NCBI RefSeq assembly: GCF_000482785.1
Contig: NZ_AXWS01000013.1
Location: 1 to 64,000 of the forward strand
Length of the DNA stretch: 64,000 nucleotides
Direction of reading: 5' to 3'
Origin: Derxia gummosa DSM 723
Lineage (GTDB): Bacteria; Pseudomonadota; Gammaproteobacteria; Burkholderiales; Burkholderiaceae_E
Shown here: positions 59,201-64,000 of the stretch, one piece after another
Layout of the letters: each line of letters begins with the position of its first letter
How positions within the stretch are numbered: the stretch's first letter is position 1
Program-made: the position numbers and the translations under genes
The notes under the pieces: generated by a model
Seen by the model: only the letters and a program-made list of their open reading frames with translations
What the model was told of the DNA's origin: nothing
Database searches by the model: none

Positions 59201-59565
59201 GCCGGCAGCGAGCGCAGCGAGGCCTGGGTACTCGCGACCAGTTGCGCGATGGCCTCGGCCGGATCGACCGTCGGCTGGAAGAACACCTTGATGATGCCGA
59301 GCCCGCCCGCCGTCTGCGACTCGACATGCTCCATGTCGCTGACCGAGTTGGCGAGGTTGCGCTCGACCGGGATGACGATGCGGTCGGCCATCTCGCGCGC
59401 CGACAGGCCGTTGTAGCTGAGCAGGATCGCGGCGGCCGGGATGTCCACGTCCGGGAACACGTCGACCGGCGTGCGCCTGAGCGCGAACGGCGTCGCCAGC
59501 ACGATGAGCAGTGCGGCGACGATGAAGGTGTAGGGGCGCCGGAGCGCGAGCTTGACGATCCACAT
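56260..59565 (-). CDS. RND-family efflux permease
   Basis: A roughly 1101-residue inner-membrane pump of the AcrB/HAE1 class: opening WIVKLALRRPYTFIVAALLI, long periplasmic loops, TM4 with the proton-relay Asp pair LALAVGILVDDATVEIENVE, and a late MTMGVATANSILVVSFARE. The gene order permease-adaptor-channel is the reverse of the usual adaptor-first layout. The start is the ATG at 59565 by comparison with family N-termini; it lacks a clear ribosome site, and an in-frame ATG at 59616 is possible. Substrate unknown. Confidence 0.92.
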   Translation of the reverse strand: MWIVKLALRRPYTFIVAALLIVLATPFALRRTPVDVFPDVDIPAAAILLSYNGLSAREMADRIVIPVERNLANSVSDMEHVESQTAGGLGIIKVFFQPTVDPAEAIAQLVASTQASLRSLPAGSTPPTIVKYSASNLPIMQLGVSSKVLTEGELNDAAFNELRTRLVTIPGLAITAPFGGRFRQVSVDLDGPALAARGLTPVDVVNALSAQNLILPTGTAKLGDTEFNVALNGSPATIAALGDIPIRKLGGGTVFIRDVAHVHDGSQAPQTVVRRDGERGMLMTLLKNGKASTLDILDAVHRALPKAVEAMPPEVEVSQLADQSRFVRAAVFNVVEEAVIAASLTVALILLFLGNWRSTAIIAVSIPLSILSAVLLLHLTGQTINVMTLGGLALAVGILVDDATVEIENVERHLHMGKAPHQAILDGAAEIATPAFVSTLCICIVFLPVFLLSGVAHTLFVPLALSVVYAMLASWLLSRTLVPTLVMYLMRQRNRGGPAPRATPLRRVHLAFDGAFERLRAGYSATLAGLLQHKLLCGGLFTLFCLGSLALVPQLGRDFFPTVDAGQVRLHVRAPVATRIEEMPALIDRVEAEMRRVVGNDEIASLVDIVGGPYSPFNTLYSNNGTFDSSDTEILLSLKPGHAPTREHIRALRAALPRAFPGMEFQFQPADPVAQTLNFGLQAPIDIQFSGNKTAENLELATELMHELRAIDGAVDVTLFQRFNRPALALEMDRARLLQGGAQARDLAQNLLVQLSGSYQTAQTQWLNPANGNTYNVSVQTRQHEVDSLDALLRLPVYGPGAADTTSAGGGAAPRVPQLLGDLVSVKPIAQPAVVSRYNMTPVIDLYANVDGRDLGRVHDQIAERIEALRARLPRGSDITVRGQVQTMNTAFGELGLGLALAVALVYLLIVVNFQSWRDAAIILAGLPAALAGIAWMLFLTGTSLSVPALTGAVMTMGVATANSILVVSFARERLAAGVPALRAALDAGGTRLRPVMMTALAMITGMLPMALGAGEGGEQNAPLGRAVIGGLAFATISTLVFVPLVFAGVHGRRERRARLRGDALPVASGTGAAVPAMPRAADGAALSADLSSALPSSAST

Positions 59566-59795
59566 GGAGGAGGGGCTGCCGCGAAGGTTCAACCGGACCC
59601 TTTCAGCAGCGTCCATGCCATGCGGTTTCAGGCGGTTACGGGGCTTGCGCTGGCCCTCGCGCAGCAAGCGGGCGGCGCCGGCGTGCTGTCGAAACACCAT
59701 GGCTGCTGCAAATCCAGCAGTTCAAAGGCGGGTTCCGCCGGCTGCGGACGGCAGGCGAGCGTGGCCCGGGAGTTGCACAAGGGCGCTTCAGTCCC

Positions 59796-60311
59796 ATGAC
59801 ACTGAAAGCCTTTGCAATGAAGCTCGCCTCCTCCCTCGCCGCCGCCCTGCTGTTCGCCGTCTCGGCCACCGCCGTCCACGCCCAGGAAGCCGCCCCGGCC
59901 GCGCCCGCCGCCACCGCGCCGGCCGCCGACGTGTGGAACTACAAGACCAGGCGCCTGACGCGCGCCGACATCGACAAGCTCGTCGCCAGCCCGAAGAAGG
60001 TGATCTTCCTCGACGTGCGCCGCCCCGATGAGATCGTCAGCAAGGGCAGCTGGCCCGTCTTCCTCAACGTGCAGGTGAAGGACATCGAGCAGCAGCTCGA
60101 CTACATCCCGCGCGACCGCCAGATCATCACCGTGTCCAACCATGCGCATCGCGCCGGCGCCGTCGGCGACCTGCTCGCCAAGAAGGGCTTCAAGGTGGCG
60201 GGCGCGGCCGGCTCGCAGGATTACGAAGCCGAGGGCGGCACGATCGTGCGCATCACGGCGCCGGTGCGCCAGGCCGCCGCCGCGCCCGCCGCGACGGCCG
60301 CCGCGCAGTAA
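59796..60311 (+). CDS. Secreted rhodanese-like protein without catalytic Cys
   Basis: A 171-residue exported protein. The signal peptide (AFAMKLASSLAAALLFAVSATAVHAQ) precedes a single rhodanese domain with RRLTRADIDKLVA and VIFLDVRRPDEI. In the active loop (about residues 112-121, TVSNHAHRAG) the sulfur-carrying cysteine position holds Asn115, so sulfurtransferase activity is not expected. The start may be ATG 59817 rather than 59796; a TGAAAGCCTTTGCA palindrome lies exactly between. It precedes a cytochrome b gene by 15 bases. Confidence 0.84.
   Translation: MTLKAFAMKLASSLAAALLFAVSATAVHAQEAAPAAPAATAPAADVWNYKTRRLTRADIDKLVASPKKVIFLDVRRPDEIVSKGSWPVFLNVQVKDIEQQLDYIPRDRQIITVSNHAHRAGAVGDLLAKKGFKVAGAAGSQDYEAEGGTIVRITAPVRQAAAAPAATAAAQ
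59803..59816. repeat. TGCAAnnnnTTGCA palindrome, one mismatch
   Basis: TGAAAGCCTTTGCA sits between two candidate start codons of the rhodanese-like gene. If the second is used, the site ends directly at the start codon. Confidence 0.55.
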
Positions 60312-60326
60312 GCCGGAGCCACGGTC

Positions 60327-61277
60327 ATGACGACGCATGCCGCCGACGCGGGCCGTCCCGCGGACGGCGCCGCCTCCGCCCGCACCGCCGCGCCGGTCGC
60401 CACGCCGCCCGCCGGCGCCGTGCCGCCGCGCGCGGCCAATGACGCCCGCGCCGCCCTCGCGCGGACGCGGGTCTGGGATCTGCCGCTGCGGCTGTTCCAC
60501 TGGTCGCTCGTCGCGGCGGTGGGCACGGCGCTCGTCACCGGCGAGCTGGGCGGCAGCCTGATGGAAGTGCATGCGGCGGCCGGCATCACGGTGGTCGGGC
60601 TGGTCGCGTTCCGGCTCGTGTGGGGGCTGGTCGGCTCGACGCATTCGCGCTTCCTGAGCTTCGCGCCGACGCCGGCGCGGCTGGCGGCCTATCTCAAGGG
60701 GCGCTGGCAGGGCGTGGGGCACAACCCGCTCGGCGCGCTGTCGGTGTTCGCGCTGCTCGGTTTTCTCGCGGCGCAGGCGGTGAGCGGGCTGTTCGGCAAT
60801 GACGACATCACCTTCACCGGCCCGCTGTTCGAGCTGGTGGACGAGGAGGTCGCGGCGCGCATCACGACGCTGCACAAGCAGTTCGCCAACCTGCTGATCG
60901 GGCTGGTGGCGCTGCATCTTGCGGCGATCGTCTTCCACCGCGTCGTCAAGCGGCATGACCTCGTCAAGCCGATGGTGACGGGCTGGGCCGAGGTGCCGGT
61001 GGCGGAGCTGCCCCCGGCGCCGAAGGGCGGCGGCGTGATCGCCTTCGTGGTTGCGGTGGCGGTTGCGCTGGGCGCGGTGTGGGTGGCGAACGGCGGGCCG
61101 TGGAAGGCCGCGCCGGTGGCCGCGAGCGCGCCGCCGGCGGCCGCGAGTGGCTGGGGTGGCGCCTCGACCGCGACCGAAGCCGAGCGGCCCGCCGCCGCGA
61201 CCGCCGACGCTCCGGGCACGCCGGCGACGGGCACGACCCCGGGCGCGACGGGCAAGCCGGCTTCGCCCGCGTGGTAA
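60327..61277 (+). CDS. Cytochrome b561-type membrane protein
   Basis: A 316-residue protein: a disordered Ala/Pro-rich N-terminus (about 45 residues), then a cytochrome b/b561 domain with four helices (FHWSLVAAVGTALVTGEL, VHAAAGITVVGLVAFRLVWGLVG, LGALSVFALLGFLAAQAVSGLF, LHKQFANLLIGLVALHLAAIVFHR) bearing helix histidines typical of heme b axial ligands, and a C-terminal extra helix plus Ala-rich tail. It transfers electrons across the membrane. It lies between the rhodanese-like gene and ccmA and may form one operon with them. Confidence 0.86.
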   Translation: MTTHAADAGRPADGAASARTAAPVATPPAGAVPPRAANDARAALARTRVWDLPLRLFHWSLVAAVGTALVTGELGGSLMEVHAAAGITVVGLVAFRLVWGLVGSTHSRFLSFAPTPARLAAYLKGRWQGVGHNPLGALSVFALLGFLAAQAVSGLFGNDDITFTGPLFELVDEEVAARITTLHKQFANLLIGLVALHLAAIVFHRVVKRHDLVKPMVTGWAEVPVAELPPAPKGGGVIAFVVAVAVALGAVWVANGGPWKAAPVAASAPPAAASGWGGASTATEAERPAAATADAPGTPATGTTPGATGKPASPAW

Positions 61278-61296
61278 TGCCCGCGCCACACCAGCC

Positions 61297-61944
61297 GTGA
61301 CCCTCGAAGCCAGCAACCTCGCCTGCGAACGCGGCGGGCGCGAGCTCTTCGCCGGCCTCGACTTCACCGTCGGCGCCGGCGAGGCGCTCTGGGTGCGCGG
61401 GCCGAACGGCGCCGGCAAGAGCAGCCTGCTGCGCATCCTCTGCGGTCTGTCGGCGCCGGCCGCCGGCGAGCTGCGCTGGCGCGGCAGCCTCGTGCACAAG
61501 CTGCGCGAGGACTTCCGCCGCGAGCTGCTGTTCATCGGCCACGCGGCCGGCCTGAAGGACGAACTGACCGCGAGCGAGAACCTCGGCTTCGCGGCGATGC
61601 TCGCGGGCCGGCCGGTCAACTGGCAGTCGGTGGCCGACGCGCTGGCCCAGGCCGGGCTGTCGCGCATCGCGCGCGTGCCGGCGGGCCGGCTGTCGCAAGG
61701 CCAACGCCGGCGCGTGAGCCTCGCGCGGCTGTTCCTCGCGCGCGACGCGAGGCTGATCGTGCTCGACGAGCCCTTCGCCGCGCTCGACGCCGCCGCGATC
61801 GAGGCGCTCGTCGCCACGCTCGACGCCCGTCTTGCCGAGGGCGCGAGCCTCGTCTTCACCACCCACCAGCCGCAGACGCTGGCCGCGCGCCGGCTCCAGT
61901 CGCTCGAACTCGACGCCTGGCGCCCGCGGGTCGCGCGGCCATGA
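61297..61944 (+). CDS. ccmA: CcmA, heme exporter ATPase
   Basis: A 215-residue ABC ATPase of cytochrome c maturation. Walker A GPNGAGKSS, signature LSQGQRRRVSLARL and Walker B LIVLDEPFAALD are all visible. The start is GTG at 61297 (TLEASNLACERGGREL); an ATG at 61277 is out of frame. With CcmB and CcmC it releases heme-loaded CcmE. Overlaps ccmB by four bases. Confidence 0.94.
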   Translation: MTLEASNLACERGGRELFAGLDFTVGAGEALWVRGPNGAGKSSLLRILCGLSAPAAGELRWRGSLVHKLREDFRRELLFIGHAAGLKDELTASENLGFAAMLAGRPVNWQSVADALAQAGLSRIARVPAGRLSQGQRRRVSLARLFLARDARLIVLDEPFAALDAAAIEALVATLDARLAEGASLVFTTHQPQTLAARRLQSLELDAWRPRVARP

Positions 61945-62603
61945 GCGGCTTCATCGCGCTGGTCCGGCGCGACCTGCTGCTGGCCTGGCGCCGCCCGGCC
62001 GACGCGCTCGGCGTGCTGCTGTTCTTCGCGCTCGCGGCGGCGCTGTTCCCGCTCGGCGTCGGCCCGGAGCCGGCAATGCTGCAAACCATTGCACCCGGCG
62101 TGCTGTGGGTGACTGCGGTTTTTTCATCAATGCTTTCTCTCAACCGTTTGTTTGCCGCCGACCACGCCGACGGCACGCTTGAGCAACTGCTGCTGTCGGC
62201 CGAGCCGCTGCCGCTGGTCGTGACCGCCAAGGCGCTCGCGCACTGGCTGGTGTCGGGCCTGCCGCTGGTGCTGCTGGCGCCGCTGCTCGGGCTGCTGTTC
62301 GGCCTGCCGGTCGAGGCGATCGGCGTGCTCGTCGCGAGCCTGCTGCTCGGCACGCCGGTGCTGGGCCTTACCGGCGCGATCGGTGGCGCGCTGACGCTGG
62401 GCCTGCGCGGTGGCGGCGTGCTCGTCTCGCTGCTGGTGCTGCCGCTTCAGGTGCCGGTGCTGGTGTTCGGTGCCGGCGCGGTGGGCGCCGAGCCCGGCGG
62501 CGGCGTGGCCGCGCATCTGCTGCTGCTCGGCGGGCTGCTCGCGTTCTCGCTCGTGCTCGCGCCCTGGGCGGCGGCGATGGCGCTGCGCGTCGCGCTCGAC
62601 TGA
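61941..62603 (+). CDS. ccmB: CcmB, heme exporter membrane subunit
   Basis: A 220-residue protein with six hydrophobic segments and family motifs FIALVRRDLLLAWRRPAD and LSLNRLFAADHADGTLEQLL. It is the membrane partner of CcmA. An exact palindrome TGCAAACCATTGCA lies inside it at 62080-62093. Confidence 0.95.
   Translation: MSGFIALVRRDLLLAWRRPADALGVLLFFALAAALFPLGVGPEPAMLQTIAPGVLWVTAVFSSMLSLNRLFAADHADGTLEQLLLSAEPLPLVVTAKALAHWLVSGLPLVLLAPLLGLLFGLPVEAIGVLVASLLLGTPVLGLTGAIGGALTLGLRGGGVLVSLLVLPLQVPVLVFGAGAVGAEPGGGVAAHLLLLGGLLAFSLVLAPWAAAMALRVALD
62080..62093. repeat. TGCAAnnnnTTGCA palindrome, exact
   Basis: TGCAAACCATTGCA inside ccmB, a coding copy about 140 bases into the gene. Another one-mismatch copy, TGAAAGCGCTTGCA, lies in ccmC at 62972-62985. 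Confidence 0.6.
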
Positions 62604-62646
62604 GGGCGCGGTGGCTCCAACCAACAACGATCAAGGCTTCCTCCGC

Positions 62647-63435
62647 ATGACCTCGACCCTGCTCCATCCCGTGCCGCCCGGCCTCCGGCGCGGCGCCGCG
62701 CGGCCTTCGTGGAAGTACGCCGCGCCGTCGGTGTTCTATCCGCTCGCGGGCCGGCTGCTGCCCTGGCTCTACGCCGTCGGCGCGCTGCTGCTCGCGGCCG
62801 GCCTCGTGCTCGGCTTCGGCTTCGCGCCCACCGACGCGCAGCAGGGCGACGCCTACCGGATCATCTTCCTGCACGTGCCGGCGGCCTGGATCTCGATGGT
62901 CGTCTATCTCGCGATGGCCTTCTGGGGCGCGGTCGGCTACGTGTTCGGCACGCGGCTGTCGTTCATGCTCATGAAAGCGCTTGCACCGACGGGCGCGCTC
63001 GCCGCCTTCCTCTGCCTGTGGACCGGCGCGCTCTGGGGCCGGCCGACCTGGGGCGCGTGGTGGGTGTGGGATGCGCGGCTCACCTCGGTGCTGCTGCTGC
63101 TCTTCCTCTACCTCGGCTTCATCGCGCTCCAGGCTGCCATCGAAGACCCGCGCCGCGCCGACCGCGCGGGCGCGCTGCTGGCGGTCGTGGGCGCGGTCAA
63201 CGTGCCGGTCATCTACTTCTCGGTGCAGTGGTGGAACACGCTGCATCAGGGCGCGACGATCCGCCTCGGCGCGGCGCCGTCGATGGCGCCCGACATGCTC
63301 GCGGCGCTGCTGCTGTGCGCGCTCGGCCTCTGGGCCTGGGCCATCGCGAGCGTGCTGCGCCGGCTGCGCGCGATCGTGCTCGAACGCGAAGCCGGCAACG
63401 ACTGGGTGCTGAAGCTGCCGGAGGTGGGTGCATGA
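62647..63435 (+). CDS. ccmC: CcmC, heme lyase/exporter subunit
   Basis: A 262-residue protein with six helices, the tryptophan-rich WGAWWVWDARLTS heme-handling motif and periplasm-facing histidines in IFLHVPAAWIS and WWNTLHQGAT. It loads heme onto CcmE. Start at ATG 62647, 43 bases after ccmB. It contains the palindrome at 62972. Confidence 0.95.
   Translation: MTSTLLHPVPPGLRRGAARPSWKYAAPSVFYPLAGRLLPWLYAVGALLLAAGLVLGFGFAPTDAQQGDAYRIIFLHVPAAWISMVVYLAMAFWGAVGYVFGTRLSFMLMKALAPTGALAAFLCLWTGALWGRPTWGAWWVWDARLTSVLLLLFLYLGFIALQAAIEDPRRADRAGALLAVVGAVNVPVIYFSVQWWNTLHQGATIRLGAAPSMAPDMLAALLLCALGLWAWAIASVLRRLRAIVLEREAGNDWVLKLPEVGA
62972..62985. repeat. TGCAAnnnnTTGCA palindrome, one mismatch
   Basis: TGAAAGCGCTTGCA inside ccmC; identical to the copy in exbB at 9137. 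Confidence 0.5.
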
Positions 63436-63701
63436 ACGGTCTCCATCCTCACTGGGCCTCGCTCGCGGATTTCGCGGCGATGGGCGGCTACGGTGGCTAT
63501 GTGTGGGGCTCGGTGCTGGTCGCGCTCGCGGTGCTCGCCGGCGAGCAGATCGCCATCGGCCTGCGCCGGCGCGCCGCGATCGAGCGCATCCACGAACTGC
63601 GCGACGCGCGCGCCGACGACGGGCATGACGATCACGCCGCCAACCGGCGCCACGGCACTGCCGGCACGCCGGACGACAACCTCACCGGAGCCGGAGCATG
63701 A
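63432..63701 (+). CDS. ccmD: CcmD, heme exporter accessory protein
   Basis: An 89-residue protein with the typical short CcmD helix ([21 protein letters not shown]) and a charged cytoplasmic tail with [14 protein letters not shown]. The tail is longer than in E. coli. Overlaps ccmC and ccmE starts by four bases each. Confidence 0.9.
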   Translation: MNGLHPHWASLADFAAMGGYGGYVWGSVLVALAVLAGEQIAIGLRRRAAIERIHELRDARADDGHDDHAANRRHGTAGTPDDNLTGAGA

Positions 63702-64000
63702 AGCCGCGCCACAAGCGCCTCGGCCTCGTGCTGGGCGGGATCGCGGTGCTCGGCATCGGCGTATGGCTGGTGCTCGCGGCCTTCCGCCAGAACCTCGTGT
63801 TCTTCTACACGCCGAGCCAGGTGGCGGGTGGCGAGGCGCCGCATGAACGGCGCTTCCGCATCGGCGGGCTGGTCGAGACCGGCAGCCTGCGCCGCGACGG
63901 CGACGGCCTGACGGTGAGCTTCGTCGTGACCGATACCGCGCGCACGGTGCCCGTGCGCTATCGCGGCGCGCTGCCCGACCTGTTCAAGGAAGGCAAGGGC
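63698..64000 (+). CDS. ccmE: CcmE, periplasmic heme chaperone, 5' part
   Basis: The window cuts this gene after 101 codons. Visible are the N-terminal membrane anchor ([20 protein letters not shown]), SQNL-like [13 protein letters not shown] and [12 protein letters not shown] with [14 protein letters not shown] and DLFKEG, all typical of CcmE. The heme-binding histidine lies beyond the window end. Confidence 0.93.
   Translation, partial: MKPRHKRLGLVLGGIAVLGIGVWLVLAAFRQNLVFFYTPSQVAGGEAPHERRFRIGGLVETGSLRRDGDGLTVSFVVTDTARTVPVRYRGALPDLFKEGKG

Overview
This 64 kb window is very GC-rich DNA of the kind found in Betaproteobacteria, probably Burkholderiales. I infer this from codon use with strong G/C third positions, the family content (Ssu-type sulfonate genes, TonB/ExbB/ExbD systems, a Tle3-like type VI effector, a Ccm operon) and gene layout. 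No rRNA, tRNA, insertion sequence, prophage or CRISPR array was recognised. Genes are tightly packed and mostly in short operons with ATGA-type overlaps.

Layout. 1-1053: 5' part of a Tle3-like alpha/beta hydrolase (minus strand, runs off the window). 1337-7924: an organosulfur operon with a sulfonate-type binding protein, an ABC permease, an SfnB/DszC-like flavin monooxygenase, an SsuD-like monooxygenase, a hydroxyacid dehydrogenase and a class II aldolase; no ABC ATPase is present. 8008-12590: tonB-exbB-exbD and a TonB-dependent receptor (TBDT). 12628-14440: AraC/DJ-1 regulator divergent from an isochorismatase. 14522-17420: class 3 lipase and a low-GC orphan barrel-like protein. 17476-26925: TBDT plus sulfonate-type lipoprotein, nitroreductase overlapping a BisC-like sulfoxide reductase, and another TBDT. 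27262-36881: arylsulfotransferase-like protein, TBDT, then an uncharacterised block (DUF6152, two paralogous 'PDxxGxW' secreted proteins, two DUF6644-like membrane proteins, a c-type cytochrome lipoprotein, a peroxiredoxin-like protein). 36916-42475: S9 peptidase, metallo-beta-lactamase-fold protein, PepSY protein and a small secreted protein. 42570-51846: two more TBDTs flanking a second exbB-exbD-exbD-tonB operon. 52273-59565: periplasmic sulfate-binding protein and an RND efflux operon. 59796-64000: rhodanese-like protein without a catalytic cysteine, cytochrome b, and ccmABCDE (cut by the window end).

How it fits together. Six TBDTs, two TonB energisers, three sulfur-type binding proteins, two desulfonating-type flavoenzymes, a sulfoxide reductase and an arylsulfotransferase-like protein suggest an island for outer-membrane uptake and use of organosulfur compounds. 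This functional reading is inference from family and neighbourhood; no substrate can be read from the sequence.

The strongest unexplained signal is a dispersed 14-bp palindrome, TGCAAnnnnTTGCA. It occurs seven times exactly and ten more times with one mismatch, often just upstream of genes or inside signal-peptide codons. It looks like the operator of a LacI-family global regulator, or a highly iterated palindrome.
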